From positions 62,001 to 126,000 of the forward strand of contig VLTN01000025.1 in assembly GCA_008330645.1 (NCBI GenBank): 64,000 nt of DNA. The letters are read 5' to 3'. The notes under the pieces are model-generated. The model saw only the letters and a program-made list of their open reading frames with translations. It was not told where the DNA came from and did no database searches. Shown one piece after another: positions 33,224-42,900 of the stretch (positions are counted from its first letter, which is position 1; every line of letters starts with the position of its first letter). Both the position numbers and the translations under genes were made by a program. The DNA is from Cafeteria roenbergensis. Its lineage: Eukaryota; Sar; Bigyra; Bicosoecida; Cafeteriaceae.

Positions 33224-34639
33224 ATGGCTGCGATGCCGTGCGAAAAGGCCGACACTGCGTCCCTTGCGGGACTGCTGGCGCCTTTCGAGCGCAGGGTGTT
33301 CGTGGTTGTGGGGAGCGCGGCGGGAAGCTCGTTTTCTGCCCCAGGCCCCTCTCGTGCGGCCGTTCGGGCGTGTTTCGACCTGCTGAACAGCCGCCTGGGA
33401 CGGTCCAACTGGTGCGCAGTGGTGCCACTGGGCGAGCTTCCGCTCGGGGGCGCGAGCGAGGACGACTCCGCCGCGGCGGTGGCCGCCCGGGCGCACGCCG
33501 AGCAGGGCGTTTCCTGCGGGTTTGTGGGAGGCAGCGGCCTCCGCAAGGAAGGTGGCGTGGCCCTCGCCAAGCTGCGCGCGGCCGCGCTCAAGGCCAGAGG
33601 GCACACGCCCGGAGACAGAGCGGAAGCGGGGGCGCCGCTCGGCTCGCACCCGGCCGATGCCGAGAGGAAGCCGCTCTTTGCCCTCTGCTGCGCCCAGCCT
33701 GGCGAGGGGGACGACGGCGCAGGGGGAGTGCTGCTGCCGGGCCCGTGCCTGGTGGGGCGTCGCCGCGTGCTCGCGCAGCTGTCGGGCGTGGTGGTGGTTG
33801 GCGGCGTCGGGGCGCTTGCCCAGGACACCGCAGCGGCGCTGGCGGGAGTGGCCGGCCTGCCGCTGCACGTGTGCCGAGGCTGCGTTGACACCGGCGCGGG
33901 CGCGGCTGGCCTCGGAGCGTGGCTCGCTGCAAGGCGCGCGGCCGGCGCCGAGAGCGGTGCCGTGCCGCTTCCTGGCCGGGTGACTCTGGCGGACACGCCC
34001 GCGATGGGCACGGCGCACGCCGGGGGCGCCATGCGGTCCAGCGCGAGCGGGGCAGGCGTGGTGGGGCGTGTGGAGGACGGGTGGACGATGACGATGCACC
34101 AGCCCTGGGCCTCGCTCGTGATGACGGGGATCAAGCGCGCGGAGGGGCGGGTGTGGGGGGCAGACTTCAGGGGGTGGCTGTGGATCCACGCGGGAGGCAA
34201 GCCCCCCATGCAGGCCGATGTTGAGGCGATCGAGGCAATGTACAGAGAGGTGTACGCTGAGGGCGACCCGAGGCCCGGCAAGGCCAGCCTCCCCGCCCAG
34301 GGGGACGCAGCGCTCGCCGCGACGCCTCGCCCTCTGCGGTTCCCGACCAGCTACCCCACGGGCTGCCTGCTGGGCTGCGTGTACATCGCCGGGATGGCGT
34401 CCAACGACGAGTACCAGCGGCTGCGCGGGCGGCTCCCCCCCTCCGTGACGGCCGAGAGCGAGAGCCCCTTTGTGTTTTTGTGCGAGCGCCCCCGCCGCTT
34501 GGCGTCTCCCGTCACCATGCGCGGCCAGCACAAGCTGTGGCGGCTGGCTCCCCGGGCCGCTGCGGCAGAGTACGCGGCAGGGCTTCTGCCGGTCGAAGCG
34601 CCGCAGCCCGTGTGCTTCCCGCTCGACCACGCCTCGTGA
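33224..34639 (+). CDS. ASCH-domain protein (TRIP4/ASC-1-like ASCH)
   Basis: Single exon, about 471 aa from the ATG at 33224 (a second ATG lies at 33233). The C-terminal 180 residues form an ASCH domain: M-T-M-H-Q-P-W-A-S-L-V-x-x-G-I-K-R-A-E-G-R, R-G-W-L-W-I-H-A, then Y-P-T-G-C-L-L-G-C-V and P-F-V-F-L-C-E-R-P near the end. In TRIP4/ASC-1 this domain binds DNA or RNA and the protein works in ribosome-associated quality control and transcription. Here the TRIP4 zinc finger is missing. The N-terminal 280 residues form an unrecognised alpha/beta-looking unit (R-V-F-V-V-V-G-S-A-A-G). It may therefore be a stand-alone ASCH protein, not a true ASC-1 orthologue. Confidence 0.8.
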   Translation: MAAMPCEKADTASLAGLLAPFERRVFVVVGSAAGSSFSAPGPSRAAVRACFDLLNSRLGRSNWCAVVPLGELPLGGASEDDSAAAVAARAHAEQGVSCGFVGGSGLRKEGGVALAKLRAAALKARGHTPGDRAEAGAPLGSHPADAERKPLFALCCAQPGEGDDGAGGVLLPGPCLVGRRRVLAQLSGVVVVGGVGALAQDTAAALAGVAGLPLHVCRGCVDTGAGAAGLGAWLAARRAAGAESGAVPLPGRVTLADTPAMGTAHAGGAMRSSASGAGVVGRVEDGWTMTMHQPWASLVMTGIKRAEGRVWGADFRGWLWIHAGGKPPMQADVEAIEAMYREVYAEGDPRPGKASLPAQGDAALAATPRPLRFPTSYPTGCLLGCVYIAGMASNDEYQRLRGRLPPSVTAESESPFVFLCERPRRLASPVTMRGQHKLWRLAPRAAAAEYAAGLLPVEAPQPVCFPLDHAS

Positions 34640-35145
34640 CGGTCCGCAGCCTCGGGCTGGGGTGGGTGGGGCGTTTTGCCGAGTGCGCGTGGGTGCTGCT
34701 TGGGCCGGGGTGCGAGACGCCTGCGACGACGGGGATCCCGCTCGGCTGAGGGCCACGGCGAACTGACTCGACCTCAAGCCGCGCACAGCCAAACCAGACT
34801 GGAGGCAAGGCACATGCACGTGCCGCGCACTCGCCCCACAATGGCCGGGCACTGACGTCGACCACCCACACGGTCCCTGCCTCGGTTGCACTTCTGCCCG
34901 TGCCGCCACAGTCGTCGGCAGCAACGACGTCGCCGCCGTAGCCGTGGCCTGGGCCGCCTCCGCCGCCCTTGGCAGGACGGTTGATGCGAATGGCGCCGAA
35001 TTCTGCGTCCGTCGCTGGTCTTTGTGAGCGCCCCACCGGCCCACAGCTCGTGCTCGCCGCCGGGCGTGCGTGTGTGCTGCAACGGCAACGCTGCTGAGGG
35101 TTGCCAGGCAGTGAGTGCTGGGACACATATTGCGGATCGCTCACT
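34512..35145 (-). CDS. Possible small spliced gene, 5' end unresolved
   Basis: An exon ending at 35145 with a GTGAGC donor joins, across a 142-nt intron with ACGCAG acceptor, to an exon starting at 35002. The phases agree (1/2). The joined reading is L-K-F-G-A-I-R-I-N-R-P-A-K-G-G-G-G-G-P-G, then a Gly/Asp segment and T-V-W-V-V-D-V. The product is not recognised. The frame continues to a stop at 34512, which would overlap the 3' end of the ASCH gene by about 128 bp, so the end may be wrong. No ATG was found for the upstream exon, which extends to at least 35340. Confidence 0.35.
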
Positions 35146-35860
35146 CAACGCGGCGCCGTCGCAACCCTCCACTCGCCGCGGCTCGGGAAGGCCCTCAAGC
35201 CCAGCAAACAACCATGTGGTTGGGAGGCGACGATTGCACACGCTGGCCGCGAGACGAAGGCGAGGCAGCCCGGCACGAGCGAACCCACGCGGAGAGCAGC
35301 AGGAGGGGTCGGGAGGTCGCTCTCCGCTGCTTGCTCCACGCGGGCTCTCGGGCTGCAGCAACTGCTAGCGCCAGGGACTGGCTCGCTGCCAATGGGCAGC
35401 AGACACCAGCCGCTGGGACGACGCAGCGCTTGTGGAAACGAAGATGGAAACGCAGGGTCAGAAGCATGGTGAGCGACTCGAGCACGAAGTCGGATCGAGG
35501 CAGGACAGGACGCGGAATAGACGCCGCTGCCGCCCCGACACAGTCCAGGAGCGGAAACGGGAACAGACATCAAACCAGCGACCGCATTCATTTTGTTGTC
35601 GTTGAATAGCGGTGCCAAGCTGCAAGCGGGACGCCTCTTGAGCAGGCGCCGCGCCAGCGCGCGAGGCCCGCACTGGGCGGACCTGGCACTCGGGGGCGCG
35701 GCGTGCTGCCTAAGCAAGAGAGGCGCACGCGCGAGGCGGGACGCATAAGGAGGCAAGGGAGAGGGGGCCCCGAACGAGGGCCCTCGGAGCTCCGCCCGCG
35801 GCCCTTCCTCCTCCTCCTATGGGGAGCGCAGCCCACGGAAGCGCGCAGGGCGACGGAGGC
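35146..35860. other. 3' region of the AGC kinase and spacer
   Basis: About 700 bp of lower GC content beyond the AGC-kinase stop codon. Open frames without ATG occur, one with a presequence-like basic start near 35750, but none can be supported as a gene. Confidence 0.4.
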
Positions 35861-37282
35861 TCACCCGTGAGCGTAGACCGGTGGACTGGCCGTGCCGCCG
35901 CTCGCACCTGCAGCGCTGGAGGAGTGGTGGTGCCCGTACCCGGGGTGCGCCCCGCCCGGGGCCGCGGCTCCGCCGTGCATGCGGCTGCGGACCATGCTCG
36001 AGGCCGGCTCGGCGTAGCTGAAGCCGGCAAAGTGGTCGCCCGCACCCCCCGCGGGGGCGCCGGCCGCTGCGGCCGAAGACGACCCCGCGGGGCCGGCTGC
36101 GCCAGGCGCAAGCACGCCCGCCGCCTCGGGCGGCGGGGGGGAGAGCACCGCTGGCTTGCCGGTGAACTCCTTGTCAAAGAACTGCACGTCGTCCACGCGG
36201 TCGATGCGCGGGGTCCAGGGGGCGGGGATGCGGCAGTCGTAGAGCGCCTCCCAGTCAACGCCAGCGAAGAAGGGGTGGGCGCGGATGCCAGCGGCGCCGC
36301 CGACGGAGCCCAGGCGGCGCAGGGGGTCCTTGTGGAGCAGGCGGCGCAGGAGGTCCGCCGCCTCGGGCGTGAGGCCCTCGGGCAGCACAAGCTCCTCGCC
36401 TGCGATGCGGCGGAAGAGCTCCGCCCTGTCCTGGGAGAAGAAGGGGGGCCACCCGGTGAGCATCTCGTGGAGGAGGGCGCCGAGGCTCCACCAGTCGGCA
36501 GCGGTGCCGTACTCGAGGCGCTTCACGACCTCCGGGGGCAGGTACTCGGGCGTGCCGCAGAAGGAGGTGGCGCCTGCGGCAGACCCCGTGACGCCTGCCT
36601 TGCTGAGGCCAAAGTCGGTGATCTTGACGTTCCCGTGGGCGTCCAGCAGCACGTTCTCGGGCTTGAGGTCGCGGTAGACGACGCCAAGCGAGTGGAGGTG
36701 CTCGAGCGCGAGGAGGATCTGGGCCGTGTAGAACTTCGCGCGGCCCTCGTGGAAGCTGCCCTGCCTCCCCAGGTGGAAGAAGAGCTCGCCCCCGGGGCAG
36801 TAGTCCATGACGAAGTAGAGCTTGTCCGCCGTCTGGAAGGCGTACTTGAGCCCGACGATGAAGGGGTGGCGCACGCGGACGAGGATGTCGCGCTCGGTCT
36901 TGGTGTTTGCAACCTGCTTTCGCTTGCGGATGTGCTCCTTCTGCAGCACCTTCATGGCGTACACGTGGCCGCCCTCGTGCTTCTTCACGAGCATCACTTT
37001 GCCGAAGGACCCCCTGCCCAGAACCTTGAGCAGGGCAAAGTCCGACACGCGGGCCCGCATGGCGCCCGGCGCAGGGAGGGGCTCCTGGGCAGGGGCCGCG
37101 GCGGCGGCAGCGGCGGCGGGGGCGGGCGGTGGCGGCGAGGACGCTGCCGCTGCAGCAGCAGAGGCTGTCATGTCGCCAGCAACGGGCTCGCTCGGGTTGC
37201 GGCTGAAGGCCGCCACGATTCCCGTCGGACTCGTCTGCGACATACGCGGCAGGCACGGGGCGAGGGAGCGCGACGGGGGCAT
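35861..37282 (-). CDS. AGC-family protein kinase (PKB/S6K-like catalytic domain)
   Basis: Single exon, about 473 aa from 37282, whose context (TTGCCATGC) is better than the in-frame ATG at 37243. An Ala/Pro-rich leader is followed by the kinase domain from about residue 82: G-R-G-S-F-G-K-V loop, A-M-K catalytic lysine at 111, Y-R-D-L-K-P-E-N, D-F-G-L-S-K and activation loop S-F-C-G-T-P-E-Y, with Ser where PKB/S6K have Thr at the PDK1 site. The AGC C-tail is present: F-F-D-K-E-F-T-G, a turn-motif-like S-P-P, and a hydrophobic motif F-A-G-F-S-Y with a phosphorylatable Ser. There is no PH, C1 or C2 domain, so upstream targeting is unlike Akt or PKC. It probably acts in growth or nutrient signalling, as the family does; the substrate is unknown. 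Confidence 0.92.
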   Translation of the reverse strand: MPPSRSLAPCLPRMSQTSPTGIVAAFSRNPSEPVAGDMTASAAAAAASSPPPPAPAAAAAAAAPAQEPLPAPGAMRARVSDFALLKVLGRGSFGKVMLVKKHEGGHVYAMKVLQKEHIRKRKQVANTKTERDILVRVRHPFIVGLKYAFQTADKLYFVMDYCPGGELFFHLGRQGSFHEGRAKFYTAQILLALEHLHSLGVVYRDLKPENVLLDAHGNVKITDFGLSKAGVTGSAAGATSFCGTPEYLPPEVVKRLEYGTAADWWSLGALLHEMLTGWPPFFSQDRAELFRRIAGEELVLPEGLTPEAADLLRRLLHKDPLRRLGSVGGAAGIRAHPFFAGVDWEALYDCRIPAPWTPRIDRVDDVQFFDKEFTGKPAVLSPPPPEAAGVLAPGAAGPAGSSSAAAAGAPAGGAGDHFAGFSYAEPASSMVRSRMHGGAAAPGGAHPGYGHHHSSSAAGASGGTASPPVYAHG

Positions 37283-37768
37283 GGCAAGTGGAGAGGCGGG
37301 GGCGACTGAGGGCTGGCGAGGTGCGCACAGAGCACGGGGAAGAAAGTGAGACGCCGTTGGACCACCAGCTCGGCGCGCTGGGGACGGGTCTCGGTCGCGA
37401 GTTGCAGCGCATGCCTGGTCAGCCAGAGACGAGTCTCTCGCAACCCGACGCGAGCTTCGGCAGCGACGGCAGGGAAGCCTTGGCCGCGGCGGCAAAGGGA
37501 CGCGCATGGCGCGCCCAGCCAGCACAAGATCCAATGGCCAGCACCGCGAGGCCCAGAAACGGCTCGGGCGCAATGGAAGGTCCAGCCGCTGAGCTCGACG
37601 GCCGGCGCGACTGGCCCCCCCCCCCCCGCGGCATGCGTCGCAAGGGCGCCCCGCCTCCCGTGGCCCCCAGAAAGGCGCCAAGGCAGCGCGCGCGAGGCGC
37701 TGGGAGCAATGCCGCAGGAGGGGCGGGGCTGGGGGCGGGGCGGGCCCGACTGGCCGAGGCTGTCCCGA
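37283..37768. other. Spacer between PX gene and AGC kinase
   Basis: Holds the AGC-kinase promoter and possibly the end of the PX gene. A C tract lies near 37615-37627. A minus-strand frame ending at 37419 has coding-like third positions and could be a last exon of the PX gene, but no good acceptor in phase was found. Confidence 0.35.
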
Positions 37769-38767
37769 TCAAAGGCAGGGGGGAGGGCGCTCTCTCCAGC
37801 CGGCCTCGGGAGGCGACCCGCCGCGCGCCGAGCCGGCCTTGGGCTCGAGGCCGTGGGCAGGGCCACGCGATGGGGCGCGGCGGCGACTGCGCCGGCCGAA
37901 CCGGCTGCATCGGGGCGCGATCCTCACGTTGGCGGCAGCACGCAAGAAGTCGTGGAACTCCGGCTTGGAGCACAGGGTGTTGTCCGAGACGATGCTGTGG
38001 ATCCAACGCAGGATCTCTTGCCTGCTTTGCTCGAAAGCCTCGCGCGAGTCGACCACGCGCGCCGCGGGCACCGGGGGCGCCGAGCCGAGTTGGTCGCGAA
38101 GCTGCGAAACGAGCGCAAGGGTCGGGCTCGGAAGCAACAAGCAGCAGCCATGATTGCGGGGGCAGCGGCGCCCTGGCGGCTCGCCCGCCAAAGGCGCTGG
38201 CAGCAGCGTCGCCCGCAGGGCGCTGGCATCGGACTGCGGGCGGGCGGGCGCGGCGGAAGCCCGCTGCGCGGCGGGGGGGGCCGGGGTTCAGCGCGCCACC
38301 CCCCGGGCGAGAAGCAACGGAGCAGCAGCGCATCGCGTCCGCCCCCGCGGCGCCACGCGCCGCCCCTGACGAGGCCACCGCCCCTCCGGCCACAGGTTCC
38401 CGCCGCGGCGTGGCCGCTGGCCGGCGGGGGGCGAGGGGATCCGCCGCGGAACCCGCCGTCGGCAAGGAACTCGGCGACACAAGGGTCACTGCGCCGGCCG
38501 CCAGTGGCTCACAGCCTCGAGAGCATCGTGCGAGCGGTACACCGTCCACGAGTAGGAGTTCAGGCGGATGCTGACAGCAAAGACCTGCGGGGATCGCGCG
38601 CGGCAAGAGGCAAGCCGGCACAGGAGGCGGTGAGCGCTCCACATGGCGGCGAAGTCGGCGCACGCGCTTGCCGGCCCGCGCCGCCGGCTCACGATCTGCT
38701 TGTTGCCCACCGCGTCGGCAACCACGCAGAAGCCGATGATGTCGATGTAGACCCCGGTGGTTGCCAT
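37769..38767 (-). CDS. PX-domain (phosphoinositide-binding) protein, tiny exons
   Basis: Exons 38767-38693 (75 nt), 38584-38513 (72 nt) and 38101-37769, all phase 0, with GTGAGC donors and CCGCAG/TTCGCAG acceptors (introns of 108 and 411 nt). The joined protein starts MATTGVYIDIIGF and continues V-F-A-V-S-I-R-L-N-S-Y-S-W-T-V-Y-R-S-H-D-A-L-E-A-L. It then has a proline turn (A-P-P-V-P), R-E-A-F-E-Q-S-R-Q-E-I-L-R-W-I and F-H-D-F-L. This is the PX order: beta strands, W-T-V-x-R-S, Pro-rich loop and C-terminal helices ending D-F-L. PX domains bind PI3P on endosomes. Read through to 37769 it has about 159 aa. A GTGAGG right after residue 107 could instead be a donor to a further exon, so the C-terminus is open. 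Confidence 0.7.
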
Positions 38768-39317
38768 GCCGGACCTCCCGGCCGCCCTGCGGAGGTGTGC
38801 CCTGTTCAGTGGCGGCCGCCGAACTGCCCGGCGCCGAAAAGTCGCTCCCGCGCCGGCCAAGTCCGCAGCGTCAACCGGAGTCCGACGCCCTGGCCGCCGA
38901 GGCACTCAGCCCGCCTGGCCAGCCGCGCCGCGAAGCGGGCGCCGGGCCAGGTATTGGCCCCCCGGAAGCGGAGGGCGAGGCTCTCTCGCGGGGCGGCCGG
39001 CGTATGGGGCGGGACCGGGCGGCAGACGAGGGAGCTGGGCGGCCGATGCAGGCGCGCCGGCTGGCCGTGCGAGGGTGCAGAGCCCCTTCAACTTGTCCGC
39101 GGCAGGCCGCGCCCGGAGGCCGCACGCGCCGCCGCCCGCCGGCGAACATGTGCTGTCGGAGGGCGCGGAGGGCGGGGCGAACGGGGCTGGCGAACGTGGG
39201 GGACTGGCGGGGCCGGGGCGGGCCCGCCGAGGCCTTGCGGGCGCGCAACGTGGAGTGGCACGCCCACATTGCGTCGCAAGGTTCACTTGAGCGCCACGAA
39301 AAGGGGCGCGGGAACCA
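38768..39317. other. Upstream region of the PX gene, no gene seen
   Basis: GC-rich sequence with overlapping open frames on both strands and no motif or splice pattern that supports a gene. A CCGCAG motif on the minus strand ends 28 bp before the PX start codon and could mark a 5'-UTR intron. Confidence 0.4.
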
Positions 39318-39340
39318 TCACTTGGCCATGCGACGCTCAC

Positions 39341-39537
39341 CGCCCCGCCTGCCGACCCTGGCCCGCCGGCACAGCCTGCCCGCGGGCTCGACGGGCGACT
39401 CCCCGGCCAGGTGCGCTGACGAGTCGGCGGGGAGGCTGGCCTGGGAGCCGCGTTTAGCTCGCTGCAGCTCGGCAGAGTCGTAGTTGTGCTCGCGGTTGAC
39501 TTGCAAGCCCAAGTTGACACGGCAGTCGTAGCTGCCG
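39341..39537 (-). CDS. Possible isolated exon of an unresolved minus-strand gene
   Basis: A 197-nt stretch bounded by a GTGCGCAG acceptor and a GTGAGC donor. Its frame (G-S-Y-D-C-R-V-N-L-G-L-Q-V-N-R-E-H-N-Y-D) has G or C at almost every third position, unlike the other two minus frames. The partner exons could not be found in phase. A divergent start codon at 39787 is possible. Confidence 0.3.
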
Positions 39538-39925
39538 CTGCGCACAGCGCAAGGGCTGCACCAACCGCGCGAGAGGCCGCACCCAGAAGCCTTCCGCGGC
39601 CGCGTTGCCCGGCCCGAGGCCGAGGCCGCGTGGGGAGGAGGGCCTCCTTGAGGGGCTGATGCGGCGGCGCGAGGGCGGCCTCGCGGGCACGCCGCTCTCC
39701 CGGCGAGGCGCAAGCTTCATCGCCAGTGGCGGCGGCGGCGGCGGCGGCGGGCTGGGAGGCAGCCGCGCTGCGGGAGGCGGGCGCCATGCCCGCGACCTGC
39801 GTGCAGCCCTTGCCGTCGATACGGCGGGCGCGCCGCGCGCCGGCAGCCCAGCCACCGAGTGCAGCTTTGCATCTGCGAAGCGTCACTCATCCGACTTGGA
39901 GGACCCGGAGGTGTCCGCGCAGGCC

Positions 39926-42900
39926 ATGACCTCGCTCAAGGCAGTGCCTCGCAAGGCAAGCCGCTCAAGTGCGACCCCGCCGGGGACCTCTTCGGGCGAG
40001 TGGGGCCTCCAAGGCTCGATGGGCACGGCGTCGCCAATGGTTGCCCCAGAGCACGCGTCACGAAAGTCCCAAAGCTTCCGCCGCCACGGCCGCCAGGCCA
40101 ACGGCGCCCCCCCCTCCAATCCGGTGGTGCTCCCTCGCGCGCGGAGGGGCTCGTCGGCGCTCCTTGGCGCGCCCGAGGCGTTTGCCGGGCCGGCGCCGGC
40201 CGGCGCGGCTGCTGGGCCCAGGAGTCGCGCCGGCGCCACTTCCGAGGCCGGCCTTGCGCGAGCGGGCGGCGCGCCGCCCGCTCGCGCAAGCGTTTCGGTC
40301 ACAGGGGATGCCACCTCAGCCCGCTCGCGGTGGACCCCGCCCTGGCTCGGCGGGCGCGCTGCCGGCTTGGCGCGGCACTCGGACCCCGCTTCCCCCACAG
40401 ACCGGTCCGGCAGGGCGAGCGCGTCGCTGGCTGCGGGGCGACGCCAGGACGCTCGGCTCTCGTCACCGGGCGACGGCCCGGAGCGCGCGGGTCGGGGGCC
40501 CGCCGCGGGGCTCAGCGTTGCCCCAAGCACGAGCGGCTCAGCGGCGGGCGGGCGAGCCGGCTCGCATGCCTCGCCCAGGGCGGCCCACTCGGACCGCGGC
40601 ACACGGGGGGCCCAAATGACCGGGACGGCCGCGGCGAGCTCCAACCCGTTCGCGGCGGCTGTCGGGCTGGACGCGCCCCCCCCGCAGCTGGTCGCGCAGG
40701 CGCTGAGGTTCTTCCAGGGCCGCGCCGACGCTGCGCCCGCGCTCGCGCGCACCCTCCCGGGTGCTGGGGACGCTTCAGGCGGAGGCCATGGGCCCGCGGC
40801 CGGCACCACTGGAGCGGGAGGGCGGGACAGCGGCGGCAGCAGCAGCGGCGGCGGCGGCGTGGTCGGGACACGTCCGGCCGCCGCCGACCACCAGGCAGGG
40901 AGGCGTCCCTTGGGGCCCGGGAGCGCCCCTCGGGGCGATGGGCGCTCGCCGGCGTCGCCGGAAATCACCCCAATCGCTCACCGCCGCCCCGATGTGAAAC
41001 GTTCCGCCGGGTCGACGTCGCCCAACACGAGTGGAGGCAGGTCCTTCCGCTCCCACAGCAGCCGCCTCGACGGGACCGCGCCCCGCACGGGCCCCCTGCC
41101 CGCCGCGCACGACGGCGGCGTCCCCCTGTGGCTCCGGTCCGAGGGCACCAGCAGCACCAACGCAGACGGCGGGGTGGAGGGCGGCCCGCGGTCGCGCTCC
41201 ATCGCCTCCCGCTCATCCGGCGGCGCTGCCGCGGCGGCCAGCGCGACCATGCTACCTGTTGACGCCGAGTCAGGCCCCATGCTGGACCTGCTGGGCCGCT
41301 CCTGCTCCCCGACGTTCGACAGTCCGCGGGCCGCAGCGACGTCTGCGCCTCGCCCCGACGAACTGCCGGAGGAAGGGACCCACCCCGCCGCCGCCGCCTC
41401 TGCTGCTGCAGCTGCTGCGGCCACCGCTGCCGCTGCGTCCCGTCTGCCGCCTCGGGGCAGCGCCAAAGACCGGGAGGCGCTGCCCAAGCCGCGGCTGGAC
41501 GGAGACCTGCTCGCCCGGCCGGCTGGACGGCACTTGGGGGCCTTCACTGCGTCGCCGCCGCGCGTGTCGGGCGGGCTGTCGGGCGGGAGGGCGTCAAACG
41601 CGGGCGCGGCGGCCGCGGCTGCCTTCCCTGTCGCCGACAAGCACGAGACGGGCGCCAGGCGCATGCGGAAACTGCCCCGGCTGCTGGCCTCGTCAATCGC
41701 AGCTGGCTGCAGCAGCGACGAGGACGAGGCGGACAGCCCCGCCGCCGGCCGCGCGGACGGCAGCTCCTCCGCCGGTGCCGACACGGGCAGCCGAGCGCGG
41801 GCGAAGCCTGGCATGCCAGACAGGTGGCGGCTAGGGCAGGTCATCGCTGCGGGGGCCTTTGGGAGCGTGCACCGCGCGCTGGACGAGGAGACTGGCGGGA
41901 TCTTCGCGGTGAAGGTGATCCCGCTCCCGTCGTCGGACCTCGGGCTGCGCGCGGCGAGGGCCATGCGCGCCGCCGGCCAGACCACCGCGGTGGGCTCTCC
42001 AAAGGGCTCCGCCACGGCCCCCTGGGCGGCGGGGTTCCAGGCGGACGGGCTGGGCTTGGAGGCGTCCGGGCGGGAGCCGAGAGGGTCGACTGGCCTCGCG
42101 GGCAGGGGCGGCCGACGCAAGGCTGGCAGCGCGCTGCGCAGAACAGCGCTGAACGGCCCCGGTGCCGTGAGCACGCCGATCGTGGGCCGGGACGGCGCAA
42201 GCCTTGCGACGGACGTTGGTCTCGGCATTGCGATGGCCGGGCGTGGCGGGGCAGCGGGCACGCCAGCGGCAATCGACAGCCCGGCGCCGGCGGCCGTTGA
42301 TGGCCTGTCCTCCGGCCGCCAGAAACCGAGTCCCTCCGTGCGCGCACACGGGCCGCCGCGGTCGCCGCTCTTCCCCACAGCCTCGCCCATGGTCTCCCAC
42401 CGCGAGCGGCGGGGCGCGGGCGGAAAGCTCGGCAAAGGGCCGGCGCTTCCCGCGTCGGTGGCCGAGGAAGCGGACGAGGGCGAGGAGGAGCTGCTTGCAC
42501 GCGCCGCTCGGGGTCACCGGGTTGCCTCCGACGGCAGCGGTGGCGGGGCCATGCTGGTTCTCGGCGGCAGGAACGAGTACGACGAAGAGGAGGAGGAGGC
42601 GGAGGAGGGGGGCGCGGTCGTGGTGGTTGACGACGTGTCCGACGACATCCTGGTCACGGGCAGCGCGCCCATGCCGGAGAGCGACTCGGACGCGCGGCCG
42701 ACGACGCCGCTGAGCGATGGCAGCGAAGGCGGCAACGACGACTCGTTCCGCCTGAACCGTCGCCGCAGGCTGCGGCAGCAGGAACAGGCCGGCGGGGCGG
42801 CGCCAAAGCAGCAGCAGGCGGCGGTCGTGGGCCCCCCGGCGTTGGCCGGGGAGGGCAGACGGGCGGGCGTCAGGGGGCGCGCGGGCCCAGCGGGCGGAGC

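Noticed and set aside
34774-35361. Complete gene starting near 35361
   Set aside because: No ATG in frame and mixed third-position composition; only the splice junction at 35145/35002 is supported.
37288-39457. 703-residue plus-strand open frame
   Set aside because: Spans the antisense of the AGC kinase leader and all three PX exons; composition is Arg/Ala-rich and without motifs.
39318-39886. Minus-strand frame with a transmembrane-like A-V-G-A-A-L-A-L stretch
   Set aside because: Its third positions are much less GC-biased than the alternative frame at 39341-39537, so the apparent membrane segment is probably intronic or out of frame.
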